Shown here: in pieces, positions 25,599 through 33,278 of the stretch | Layout of the letters: every line of letters begins with the position of its first letter | How positions within the stretch are numbered: the first letter of the stretch is position 1 | Source: Actinomycetes bacterium | GTDB taxonomy: Bacteria > Actinomycetota > Acidimicrobiia > Spongiisociales > UBA5794 | DNA: 62,474 nt | Assembly: GCA_024638645.1 (NCBI GenBank) | Contig: JAHEJX010000009.1 | Span: 1 to 62,474, forward strand | Direction: 5' to 3' | Made by a program: the position numbers and the translations under genes | The notes under the pieces: generated by a model | What the model was told of the DNA's origin: nothing | Database searches by the model: none | Seen by the model: the letters and a program-made list of their open reading frames with translations, nothing else

Positions 25599-26570
25599 CT
25601 AGGTCGCCGCCCAGCTCTGCCGGGTTTCTCGTCCAACGAGGTTGCGCGGCGAGGTCGTGGCGAAACGTGGGACCGCAGGTGCGTAGATGCGGTTCGAGCC
25701 GTAGATGAGCAACGCCAGCATCGCGCCATAAATGGGAAGGTGGCCGATCAGCTCGCTGCTGCCAAGGAAGAAGAGGGTGGCATTGAAAGGGATCCCGGCG
25801 ACGATCACAACCAGCTGGGGCAACGTCCCGGAGATGATCAATAGCCCGAACAGAAGCTCTGTGGCGCCGGCCATGCTGATGAATGTCTCGTCGCTAACAC
25901 CCAATCCCATAGCTTTGAGAATGTTGAACGCCGGGAAGTCGTCAAGGAAGGCCACGGCCAGGTCGGGGCGTGCCAGCTTCTCTGTGAACGCCAGGATGAT
26001 CAGCGAGCCGCCCACCATGAGCCGGAGTGCAGTCAAAGCCGCGGTCACGAGCTGAGGCGATGCCTGTACCGCCCCGGCCGTATCGTCGGACGGAGGCAAG
26101 ATTGCCAGGAACGCGGCGATCCCCAGCAGATCGAGACGCTCCATCATCGGAACCATGCCGTAGCCGATCATGCCGAGCGGGCCGGCCGCAACGAGGAGCC
26201 ATGCTGCGGCTCTGATGCGATATCCCGTGATGAACCAGACGCCGACGACGCCCTCGACGATGCCGAGCAAAGTGCCGAACCAGCCCGCGGGGAGATCGAG
26301 ACCGGGTGCCAGATACGTTCCCCCGTATGCCTGCGCGAGGAGAGACACGCCGGCGTGTATCGCCAACAGCCGAGGCACCAAAGGCGCCAGCCGGCCAAGC
26401 GGTTCGAGAAACCGTAGCTCCGGCTTGCGCCGGCGCAGCCCAACCGCTCGCCAGGCGGCGGCCACGGCGATAGCAAGCCCAATGAGAATTGCAGACAGCG
26501 GCTCGAGCGCGAATCCCCAGTCATAGGGCGGCCGGGCGTCCGTGAACCAAGTCTCGTGATAGGCCAGCAT
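25599..26570 (-). CDS. Polytopic membrane protein (DoxX-like)
   Basis: The protein has 323 residues and about eight hydrophobic segments. The C-terminal half, from about residue 175 (LRLMVGGSLIILAFTEKLARPDLAVAFLDDFPAFNI, then GATELLFGLLIISGTLPQLV), resembles DoxX/SURF4-type small membrane proteins. The N-terminal half repeats the theme (ILIGLAIAVAAAWRAVG, GTLLGIVEGVVGVWFITGYRIRAA), suggesting an internal duplication. DoxX proteins take part in quinone-linked thiosulfate oxidation or stress tolerance. The exact role here is unknown. No clear ribosome-binding site is seen. Confidence 0.65.
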   Translation of the reverse strand: MLAYHETWFTDARPPYDWGFALEPLSAILIGLAIAVAAAWRAVGLRRRKPELRFLEPLGRLAPLVPRLLAIHAGVSLLAQAYGGTYLAPGLDLPAGWFGTLLGIVEGVVGVWFITGYRIRAAAWLLVAAGPLGMIGYGMVPMMERLDLLGIAAFLAILPPSDDTAGAVQASPQLVTAALTALRLMVGGSLIILAFTEKLARPDLAVAFLDDFPAFNILKAMGLGVSDETFISMAGATELLFGLLIISGTLPQLVVIVAGIPFNATLFFLGSSELIGHLPIYGAMLALLIYGSNRIYAPAVPRFATTSPRNLVGRETRQSWAAT

Positions 26571-26659
26571 GGGCGAATGCTCGCGTCCCCATCGAGATAC
26601 GACGAATTGCGGAAACCAAAGCGATGCGTCACAACGTCACACCGAACAGGAGGAGACAC

Positions 26660-27076
26660 ATGAAGCGAATCACCGTTGTCGCAGCTCTTGTCCTGGCGGC
26701 GTGCTCGCCGAACACGAGCAACATCTCGAACACTTCACTAGCCACGGAAACGGGCCAAGGCATCACCGCGCAGTCGATCAGGGGCGCCTGGGTATTCAGC
26801 CACAGCCCCAACGGAGGCAGCGACGCCCTGCACACCGGATTCGCTTCGATCGAGGAGGGATGCCTTCTGGTCGATGGCGCCGTCGTGATCTGGCACGAAG
26901 GCGACCTGATGCGGGCTGGTGACCTGGTTGAGGCCGTCCTTGCCGGGGAGCGGCCCATGGTTGCGGTCGGTGGCGGAGGGATCGGCCTGGCTGAAGCGGG
27001 CGACGTTTCGCTGTTCCCGGATATCGTGGTTGAGCGATGCCGGACGGACACTCTCTGGTACGGCAGCGAGGGTTGA
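26660..27076 (+). CDS. Small lipoprotein, hypothetical
   Basis: The protein has 138 residues, with AGGAGG 5 nt upstream of the ATG. MKRITVVAALVLAAC is a lipoprotein signal (lipobox LAAC at about 12-15). The mature part has a compact beta-rich look (RGAWVFSHSP, EEGCLLVDGAVVIWHEGDL, AVGGGGIGLAEAGDVSLFPDIVVERC) with two more Cys that may pair. The family is not recognised. The longer in-frame extension upstream has no lipoprotein signal and lacks the ribosome site. Confidence 0.72.
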   Translation: MKRITVVAALVLAACSPNTSNISNTSLATETGQGITAQSIRGAWVFSHSPNGGSDALHTGFASIEEGCLLVDGAVVIWHEGDLMRAGDLVEAVLAGERPMVAVGGGGIGLAEAGDVSLFPDIVVERCRTDTLWYGSEG

Positions 27077-27085
27077 GGCGCCACG

Positions 27086-27091
27086 TAACCT
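27086..27091 (+). promoter_or_regulatory. -10 box, leaderless start of the gene at 27099
   Basis: TAACCT ends 7 nt before ATG 27099. Confidence 0.5.
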
Positions 27092-27098
27092 TCTATCA

Positions 27099-28118
27099 AT
27101 GGAACTTGGACTGACAAGCTTCGCCGAGACCCACACCGATCCCGCTACGGGTGATGCCATGAGCCACGGCGAGCGTCTCCGCAATGTCGTCGAAGAGATC
27201 GTCAAGGCCGAAGAGGTTGGGCTCGATGTCTACGGCCTTGGCGAGCACCACCGGATCGACATGGCTGCCTCCGCCCCGGCAATCACGCTGGCCGCGGCGG
27301 CCGCCCGCACGGAGCGAATCAGGCTGAGCTCGGCAGTCATCGTGCTCAGCTCGGCGGACCCGGTTCGAACGTTCCAGGACTTTGCCACGCTCGACCTGAT
27401 TTCGAACGGCCGGGCCGAGCTGATGGCCGGCCGCGGCTCCTTCATTGAGTCTTTTCCGCTCTTCGGGTATTCCCTCGGCGACTACGACGACCTGTTCACG
27501 GAGAAGCTCGAGTTGTTGCTAGCGATTCGCGACAGCGAGCGCGTGACGTGGCAAGGGCGTTTCCGAGCTCCGCTCCAGGATCAGCCGGTCTATCCCAGAC
27601 CGCAGCAGGACCCACTGCCGATCTGGATCGCGGTCGGGGGCACGCCGGCGTCCGTCGTCCGGGCCGGCCGATTGGGTCTGCACCTGGCGCTCGCAATCAT
27701 CGGCGGTGACCCTGCCCGATTCCGGGTGTTCAGTGACCTTTATCGCCGATCCCTCGTCGAAGCGGGCCATGACCCGGCGCAGTTCCCCGTCGCTGTGCAC
27801 GGGCTCGGCTACGTGGCTGACAACACGGAAGAGGCCATCGAAACGGTGTACCCGAGCTTCGCCGCCATGATGACCAAGATCGGCAGGGAACGCGGCTGGG
27901 GACCACTGACGCGTGACCAGTACGACTGGATGGCGGGTCCCGATGGATCGTTGGTCGTCGGCGATCCGGTGACCGTCGCCGCCAAGATCGACCGCTGGCG
28001 CGAGCTCCTCGGCATCGAACGCTTCATGCTTCACAATGCCGGCAGCATCAAACACGAAAACTCCCTGAGATCGATCGAGCTGTTGGGGAAGGAAGTAAGG
28101 CCGTTGCTGGGTCGGTAG
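27099..28118 (+). CDS. LLM-class flavin-dependent monooxygenase
   Basis: The 339-residue protein has the luciferase-like TIM barrel. Visible blocks are MELGLTSFAETHTDP, GLDVYGLGEHHRIDMAASAP, TERIRLSSAVIVLSSADPVRTFQDFATLDLISNGRAELMAGRG and QDPLPIWIAVGGTPASVVRAGRLG. The EHHR motif and the AGRGS stretch belong to the flavin site. Members use FMN or F420 with diverse substrates, so the reaction is not fixed. Actinobacteria often carry F420 versions. The stop codon is built into a tandem GTCGGTA repeat that continues downstream. Confidence 0.88.
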   Translation: MELGLTSFAETHTDPATGDAMSHGERLRNVVEEIVKAEEVGLDVYGLGEHHRIDMAASAPAITLAAAAARTERIRLSSAVIVLSSADPVRTFQDFATLDLISNGRAELMAGRGSFIESFPLFGYSLGDYDDLFTEKLELLLAIRDSERVTWQGRFRAPLQDQPVYPRPQQDPLPIWIAVGGTPASVVRAGRLGLHLALAIIGGDPARFRVFSDLYRRSLVEAGHDPAQFPVAVHGLGYVADNTEEAIETVYPSFAAMMTKIGRERGWGPLTRDQYDWMAGPDGSLVVGDPVTVAAKIDRWRELLGIERFMLHNAGSIKHENSLRSIELLGKEVRPLLGR

Positions 28119-28152
28119 TCCGTAGTCGGTAGTCGGTAGTCGGTAGTCGGCG
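28111..28152. repeat. Tandem 7-bp GTCGGTA repeat
   Basis: Six tandem copies of GTCGGTA lie in register (28111-28117, GTCCGTA at 28118-28124, three perfect copies to 28145, then GTCGGCG). The array begins inside the last codons of the LLM gene and supplies its stop codon. Confidence 0.85.
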
Positions 28153-28160
28153 TCATTGTC

Positions 28161-28340
28161 TCTCCCCCCTCGGCGGCGTAGCCGACGTTTGGGGGAGTAC
28201 CGGCCGCCAGGCCGGGGAGGGGGGAGCTGAGGCAGTCCCGCACATCGCGCGGGATGCCGGCGCTTACTTAGCACCCCCTCCGTCACGCCTCCGGCGTGCC
28301 ACCTCCCCCAACGCTCGCCAAGGGCTCGCTGGAGGAGGAG
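28161..28340. repeat. Palindromic extragenic element
   Basis: This intergenic stretch holds nested inverted repeats: CTCCCCC at about 28162 pairs with GGGGGAG at 28191-28197 around TCGGC/GCCGA; TCCCGC pairs with GCGGGA near 28236-28255; CACGCC-TCC-GGCGTG lies near 28284-28298 between two CCTCC runs. It resembles REP/palindromic-unit elements found between genes. No gene is seen in 28119-28423. Confidence 0.55.
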
Positions 28341-28354
28341 ACAGCGAAACCCAC

Positions 28355-28385
28355 AAAAAGAAGCGCCACTTTCGTGGCGCTTCTT
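28355..28385 (-). terminator. Rho-independent terminator after the HesB gene
   Basis: A 12-bp perfect stem AAGAAGCGCCAC / GTGGCGCTTCTT with a 4-nt loop is followed on the minus strand by a run of five T. It lies 39 nt after the HesB-family stop. Confidence 0.85.
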
Positions 28386-28423
28386 CTGGATCTAACCCTG
28401 TGTGGGGGCTAGCAGTCTGCCTT

Positions 28424-28786
28424 TCAGCAGAAGCTTTCACCGCAACCGCAGCCGCGCTGCTGGTTGGGGTTGTTGATGGCGAAGCCCGAGCCTTGCAGGC
28501 CCTGCTCCTTGTAGTCGACCGTTGCACCCACGAGCATCTCTGCGCTCTGCGCATCGAGGATCAGCTTCACGCCGTCCGTTTCGTTGATGACATCGCCATC
28601 GTCGATTTGGGCGTCGAAGTACATCTCGTACTGGAAGCCGGAGCAGCCGCCGGGGCGGACGCCCAGGCGAAGCGCAAGCGAGGGGTCACCCTCGGCCGCG
28701 ATGAGCTCGGCAACCTTGGCGGCAGCGGCAGATGTAAGGGCTGCCGGTGTCGTGGCGGTAGCGATGTCGGGCTCGTTGGTTATCAC
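28424..28786 (-). CDS. HesB/IscA-family iron-sulfur carrier (ErpA-like)
   Basis: The protein has 120 residues from GTG 28786, chosen because AAGGAG lies 5 nt upstream; a longer frame adds 18 unconserved residues. The A-type carrier cysteines are present: [17 protein letters not shown] and the C-terminal CGCGESFC. The family accepts and delivers Fe-S clusters to apoproteins in the cytosol. The N-terminal [16 protein letters not shown] is a species-specific extension. It diverges from mrp, another Fe-S carrier gene, so this is a small iron-sulfur maturation locus. A terminator follows. Confidence 0.9.
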   Translation of the reverse strand: MITNEPDIATATTPAALTSAAAAKVAELIAAEGDPSLALRLGVRPGGCSGFQYEMYFDAQIDDGDVINETDGVKLILDAQSAEMLVGATVDYKEQGLQGSGFAINNPNQQRGCGCGESFC

Positions 28787-28902
28787 AGACGCTCCTTGTG
28801 GCGGTGTCTCCTGGCCAGCCGCTCTACGCGGCGTGCCCAAGGATTATAAGGCAGGTCGGCGCTGTTGAGAACACCTACGTACAACAACCGACGATCGCAC
28901 CC

Positions 28903-28908
28903 TACGAT
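28903..28908 (+). promoter_or_regulatory. -10 box, leaderless start of mrp
   Basis: TACGAT ends 8 nt before ATG 28917. Confidence 0.5.
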
Positions 28909-28916
28909 TCCCTTAG

Positions 28917-30077
28917 ATGACAACGATTACGGATTCCACAGAACCCATCTGGGAGGCCCTGCGCGGCGTCCTCGACCCCGAATTGGGCGAGAACGTCGTG
29001 GATCTCGGCATGATCAAGGGCGTTCGCCTCCAAGAGAGAATTGCCACGATCAAGGTCGCATTGACGATCGCCGCCTGTCCCCTGCGCGACCAGATCGAAG
29101 GCGATGTCGTGCGCAAGATCGAGGCACTAACCCAAGTCGACACGGTTGAGGTGGAAATCGTCGCCATGTCCCAGGAAGAGCGCACTTCGCTGATGCAGCG
29201 AGTCAGGCTGCGTGCGAGAGAGAACGCGGGGGCCACTCGGGTCCATCCGACAACCCGTGTTGTCGCCGTCTCTTCTGGCAAGGGCGGGGTCGGCAAGTCG
29301 TCTGTGAGCGTGAACCTCGCGCTCGCTCTCAACGATCTTGGTCACGAGGTTGGGCTTCTCGACGCAGACATCTGGGGCTTTTCGATCCCGCGTATGGTTG
29401 GCGCCGGAGATGCATCATTGGCCGCCAACGAGGAAAGGGTGATCCAACCCGCCCCTGCGCTCGGCATTTCTGTGGTGTCCACAGGACTGATCGTCGACGA
29501 CGAGGAAACGGCACTCATGTGGCGCGGGTTGATGCTCTCGAAGGCGCTGGAGCAGTTCCTGCGCGACGTCGGCTGGTCGCCGACGCTCGATTACCTCATC
29601 ATCGACATGCCACCCGGCACAGGAGACGTGCAAATGGCGCTGGCGCGCCTGCTCCCCCAGGCCGAGATGGTCGTAGTCACTACCCCGCAGAAAGCGGCTC
29701 AGAAGGTGGCGAGTCGAGTGGCAGACATGGCGCGTCGTTCGCACATGCCGGTAATCGGAGTCATCGAGAACATGTCCGGTTTCACTGCGAAGGACGGCGA
29801 GCATTACAACCTCTTCGGAGTCGGCGGGGGCACAGAACTCGCCAACGATCTCGGGGTGCCTCTTCTTGGAGAGGTGCCGCTCGATCCGGAAGTCGTGGCA
29901 GGCGGCGACGACGGCGCCCCCGTGGTGCGGGCTCACCCCGGCTCCCCTGCCGCCAGCGCATTTTCCGCAATTGCCAAAACCCTCACCGAGGTGGTCCCAC
30001 CGGCAAGCGACGACAGCTGCACGAGCCGCATAGCGATCTTGGAAGAGCAGCTGAGGGCACTGGATCAGAACCGGTAG
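28917..30077 (+). CDS. mrp: Mrp/ApbC P-loop iron-sulfur carrier with DUF59 domain
   Basis: The protein has 386 residues. An N-terminal MIP18/DUF59 domain (1-95: EALRGVLDPELGENVVDLGMI, LTIAACPLRDQIE) is joined to a P-loop ATPase with deviant Walker A SSGKGGVGKSS, DADIWGFSIPRM and IDMPPGTGDVQ. Mrp/NBP35 proteins bind and transfer Fe-S clusters. The CxxC pair normally following ENMSGF is missing here (ENMSGFTAKDGEHYNLFG), so any cluster must be held another way. The C-terminal 40 residues are variable. Confidence 0.92.
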   Translation: MTTITDSTEPIWEALRGVLDPELGENVVDLGMIKGVRLQERIATIKVALTIAACPLRDQIEGDVVRKIEALTQVDTVEVEIVAMSQEERTSLMQRVRLRARENAGATRVHPTTRVVAVSSGKGGVGKSSVSVNLALALNDLGHEVGLLDADIWGFSIPRMVGAGDASLAANEERVIQPAPALGISVVSTGLIVDDEETALMWRGLMLSKALEQFLRDVGWSPTLDYLIIDMPPGTGDVQMALARLLPQAEMVVVTTPQKAAQKVASRVADMARRSHMPVIGVIENMSGFTAKDGEHYNLFGVGGGTELANDLGVPLLGEVPLDPEVVAGGDDGAPVVRAHPGSPAASAFSAIAKTLTEVVPPASDDSCTSRIAILEEQLRALDQNR

Positions 30078-30136
30078 CTGGTTTCGCAGCAGGTATTAGG
30101 TACGGGATGCCAGTTACCGCGGCGGCGGTGCCGTCG

Positions 30137-31279
30137 CTACAGACACAGGTCTGCCACCAACGGATATGGATTCACGGGACTTCCGCCGTTCCTGTGATAT
30201 TCGAAGTGGAGGTGAGGCAGCGTATGGATCGCGTTGCCGGTGTTGCCCACGTAGCCGAGAAGCTCGCCCACCTCGAGATAGTCGCCTTCGCCGAGCCCAG
30301 AAGCCCAACCGTCCAAATGGGCGTAGTAGTACTCGTGGCCGCTATCGGAACGAAGCCACACGGTTTTGCCTCCGAGTCCGCCATTGCCGATGCGCAGCAC
30401 GGTCCCGTTCTCTATGGCCACGAGGGGGGTGCCCCGAGTCGCCATCATGTCAACGCCCTGGTGGGAACGGCCGCCGGAACGGGGCTCACCCCACGAGTCG
30501 CGGAATGCGACTGCGCCGTTGACGGGGCACGTCCGTCCATTCACGGGTGGCGGCGGCGCCAGCGTCGTGGTTGTGGTCGTAGTGCCCCCACCTCCGGGAG
30601 GTGCCGTCGTCCCGGGCGCCGAGCTGGTCGTCGTTGAGGTTGCGGCTCGTCTGCGCCGCTCCTCTTCTTCTTTGCGTTTTCGCTCGGCTTCGAGGCGCTC
30701 TGCCTCCTGCTTAGCCCACTGTGCGGCAACCTGGCGATATTCCTCATCGGCGGCTTCCAGGACGAGCAGCATTTCGGCGGTCAGTTGCTCCAGGTCGGAC
30801 GTAACGACGACCTGGCGTGCCAGAGTCTCGTCCAGGACCTCCTGCTGATCGAGGTAGCTCTGGCGAACGGCAACCAATCGACGCAACGTCGATTGCTCTT
30901 CCAGAGATGCCCGGTCGAGGTATCCCTCGCCGAGACGGAACTCAGTGATCGAGCCGGCGGTGAATAGGTCGAGCTGCCCAACGCCCGAGCGCATGTACAT
31001 GGCCTGGGCAACCTGACGCGCCTCGGATCGCGTGATCGCCAGGTCGCGCTCCCGTTCCGTGAGAGCCGAAGCAAGCCTGGCGAGATCTTCTTCTATGTCG
31101 AGCAGCTCATGGATCGCCATGTCGTACTCGAATGTGGCGTCGGCTAACTGCAAGGAAGCCGCCTTGCGGTTCTCAGCGGCTTGCACCAGGTCCTCCTGGG
31201 TCACCTGACCCGTCTGGGCGTAGGCGGGCACGGTGACAACCATGACCACTGCAAGCGCGAGCGCAATCCGCTTGATCAC
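30137..31279 (-). CDS. Secreted M23 (LytM) endopeptidase with coiled coil
   Basis: The 380-residue protein has a signal peptide (IALALAVVMVVTVPAYA), a long coiled coil (about 25-210, EnvC-like), a basic-acidic stretch then a Thr/Pro-rich linker (about 215-245) and a LytM domain (about 255-380). The zinc ligands and catalytic His are intact: SHQGVDMMATRG, YYAHLDGW and HLHFEYH. It cleaves peptidoglycan cross-bridges or activates amidases outside the membrane, usually in division. The GTG start follows the MBL stop with no gap, so it is co-translated in the four-gene operon 33242-30137. Confidence 0.9.
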   Translation of the reverse strand: MIKRIALALAVVMVVTVPAYAQTGQVTQEDLVQAAENRKAASLQLADATFEYDMAIHELLDIEEDLARLASALTERERDLAITRSEARQVAQAMYMRSGVGQLDLFTAGSITEFRLGEGYLDRASLEEQSTLRRLVAVRQSYLDQQEVLDETLARQVVVTSDLEQLTAEMLLVLEAADEEYRQVAAQWAKQEAERLEAERKRKEEEERRRRAATSTTTSSAPGTTAPPGGGGTTTTTTTLAPPPPVNGRTCPVNGAVAFRDSWGEPRSGGRSHQGVDMMATRGTPLVAIENGTVLRIGNGGLGGKTVWLRSDSGHEYYYAHLDGWASGLGEGDYLEVGELLGYVGNTGNAIHTLPHLHFEYHRNGGSPVNPYPLVADLCL

Positions 31280-32065
31280 TCAGTCCCCTCCACCGGGAAT
31301 GACGATGCGCACATCATTGGCGCTGGAACGCTCTAACGATAGGCGATTCTCTGAGATGAGTTTTTCGAGCTGCACTTCGACCTGGGCGGCCGCCGCAGGG
31401 AGCAATATCGGATCGATGTCGACGTACACCGCCGCAGTGATCTCTCGTGGCGATGCGGCCCCATTTGTTACTGCGGCAACGATCTGCCGTTCACGCTCCG
31501 TGCGATGCTGGATGTAGTTCGCCACAGCCTCGGCGGCGTCGTCTATGACTTCTCCGTGGCCGGGTCGGATCGTCTCGACACCGAGAGCTGCAACTTTGTG
31601 AAGCGAGTCGAAATAGGCGGCAGCGTCCTCGATGATCACAGACGAGCCGCCCATGATGTGGTCGCCCGTGAACAGCTGGGACCCCAGGAGGAAACACAAG
31701 TGATCCCAAGTGTGGCCAGGGGTGTGGACGGCGGTAATGCTCGCAGCGCCGATCGTTAGCTCGTCGCCGTCGACCAGAGTCACGTCTGGTGTGAAATCCG
31801 GCGCGGCAGCAAAGCCATAGCTTGGTACCGCGAGGCGTTCAGCGAGCGGGTTTGCCAGGGGCGCATGGTCCGGATGGTTGTGGGTGACAATGACTGCACT
31901 CGGCACCAGTCCGTCGAGAGCCGCAACGATGGCATCGGTGTGGCTGGTGATGATGGGGCCTGGATCGATGATGGCGGCACCCTCTCCGTCGTGAACCACA
32001 TATGTGTTGGTGCCGGGGCCGGTATATGGGCCCGGATTGGGCGCAAGTATCCTCACGATCTCCAC
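31280..32065 (-). CDS. Metallo-beta-lactamase-fold hydrolase (LACTB2-like)
   Basis: The protein has 261 residues from a GTG that overlaps the NUDIX stop by 1 bp. The metal site is complete: THNHPDHAPL, HTPGHTWDH, FTGDHIMGGSS and IRPGHGEVI. The C-terminal helical part (about 190-255) resembles the winged helix of LACTB2-type hydrolases, which act on RNA or thioesters. The N-terminal PNPGPYTGPGTNTYVV is typical of that group. The cytoplasmic substrate is not known. Confidence 0.87.
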   Translation of the reverse strand: MEIVRILAPNPGPYTGPGTNTYVVHDGEGAAIIDPGPIITSHTDAIVAALDGLVPSAVIVTHNHPDHAPLANPLAERLAVPSYGFAAAPDFTPDVTLVDGDELTIGAASITAVHTPGHTWDHLCFLLGSQLFTGDHIMGGSSVIIEDAAAYFDSLHKVAALGVETIRPGHGEVIDDAAEAVANYIQHRTERERQIVAAVTNGAASPREITAAVYVDIDPILLPAAAAQVEVQLEKLISENRLSLERSSANDVRIVIPGGGD

Positions 32066-32850
32066 TATTCGAGCTCGGCGATCGTGTGGCGGGTTCCCTT
32101 GGCCTTACGCGCCGCCTGGGCGAGTTTCTGCAGATCGCCCGTGGCCTCCGGCAGATCGTCAAATCCGCTTTCGCCCGGCATGACCACTCGAAGCGTCCCG
32201 TCATCTTCGATGCGGATACGAGGTTGAATCGTGTCGATGTCGAGCTCCGCGGCGCGAGCCATGAATTCGTCAGCCGTGACGACTCTGGCGAGCGACTCGA
32301 GTGTGACATGGGTCGGGAAAGGGATGAGCCACTCCCTTCTGGCTGCAGCGAGGATCGCATCGGCCGGCCTGACCCACTGGGCTCTTTCGATCTCGGCCAT
32401 GTCGGGTATGGGTTCCAGGTTGGCCGTCACGACCGTCGCGTAGAACCGGGCGTCGTAGCGGATCGGTAGATCTGCAGGAGTGACCCAATTGGCGAAATAC
32501 CGCACGTCCGCACGAAACGCCTCATCGGCTGAGTCGAGGGTGGCGTAGACGTCACGCCCGCCAAGCGCTTCGACCCGAGGCGGATCAGTGAGCCATACAC
32601 CCAGTTCCTCGACGGTCTCACGCAGCGCCGAGACGATCCAGGGAAGCTGCTCGCCGTCGTTGTTGCCTTGTACCAATTCACCGGCGCGCGCTCGGTCGGT
32701 GGCATCGACGCGGCCGCCTGGGAATACCCAGGCGTCTGCCATGAACTTGGCAGTCGAGCCACGCTTGCCCATCAGCACTTCGACTCCGTCGCCGCCGTCG
32801 CGCAATAGACAGATCGTCGCCGATGGACGCGGCTTTGCCGGTGCCTTCAC
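32065..32850 (-). CDS. NUDIX hydrolase (NUDT19-like)
   Basis: The protein has 261 residues from GTG 32850 (VKAPAKPRPSATICLLRDG), overlapping the FxsA stop by 4 bp. The Nudix box is split by an insertion: GGRVD at about 47-51 and RETVEELGVW at about 79-88, as in NUDT19-type CoA diphosphatases. Nudix enzymes cleave nucleoside diphosphates linked to another group; a CoA or acyl-CoA substrate is the likely guess. Upstream in-frame sequence belongs to the FxsA gene region and is not part of the protein. Confidence 0.83.
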   Translation of the reverse strand: MKAPAKPRPSATICLLRDGGDGVEVLMGKRGSTAKFMADAWVFPGGRVDATDRARAGELVQGNNDGEQLPWIVSALRETVEELGVWLTDPPRVEALGGRDVYATLDSADEAFRADVRYFANWVTPADLPIRYDARFYATVVTANLEPIPDMAEIERAQWVRPADAILAAARREWLIPFPTHVTLESLARVVTADEFMARAAELDIDTIQPRIRIEDDGTLRVVMPGESGFDDLPEATGDLQKLAQAARKAKGTRHTIAELE

Positions 32851-33242
32851 TCCCCCACCTGGTCCTGAATTGTGATCGGGCCCCGTCCGTACCTGCGGCT
32901 GAACCAGCGACGAAGCCCTTCCCGGATCTGTGGAACCAACAGCGAGAAGCCAATGCCGTCCGTCAGGAACCCGGGGGTGAGCAGGAGAGCGCCCGCAACC
33001 AGGATCATCGCCCCATGCGCCAGCTCTTTGGTCGGAACAACACCACGGACAACCGAAGATTGCAGCGCGGCAAACTCGGCTCGACCCTGCCGCGACACAA
33101 GCGATGCTCCCACGATTGCCGTGACAATCACGATCGCAAGGGTCGTGGGGATGCCGATGCGTTCGCCAACGGTGAGGAAGAGGGCGATTTCGGCGATCGG
33201 AGTCACCACGAACAGGATGAAGAGCGTCTGTCCAAGCCGCAT
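32847..33242 (-). CDS. fxsA: FxsA-family membrane protein
   Basis: The protein has 131 residues with four hydrophobic segments: LFILFVVTPIAEIALFLTVG, IPTTLAIVIVTAIVGASLVSRQG, a short amphipathic stretch, and AHGAMILVAGALLLTPGFLTDGIGF. The RQG motif and LLLTPGFLTD are diagnostic of FxsA/YtzA proteins, whose E. coli member eases phage T7 exclusion when overproduced; the cellular role is unclear. It is the first gene of the four-gene operon and diverges from selA by 36 bp. Confidence 0.88.
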   Translation of the reverse strand: MRLGQTLFILFVVTPIAEIALFLTVGERIGIPTTLAIVIVTAIVGASLVSRQGRAEFAALQSSVVRGVVPTKELAHGAMILVAGALLLTPGFLTDGIGFSLLVPQIREGLRRWFSRRYGRGPITIQDQVGE

Positions 33243-33265
33243 GAGAGGGAGGATACCCAGGCAGG

Positions 33266-33271
33266 TAACCT
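33266..33271 (+). promoter_or_regulatory. -10 box, leaderless start of selA
   Basis: TAACCT ends 7 nt before ATG 33279. Confidence 0.5.
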
Positions 33272-33278
33272 GCGCCAC

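Noticed and set aside
28111-28152. CRISPR array
   Set aside because: The 7-bp units are directly adjacent with no spacers, so it is a microrepeat.
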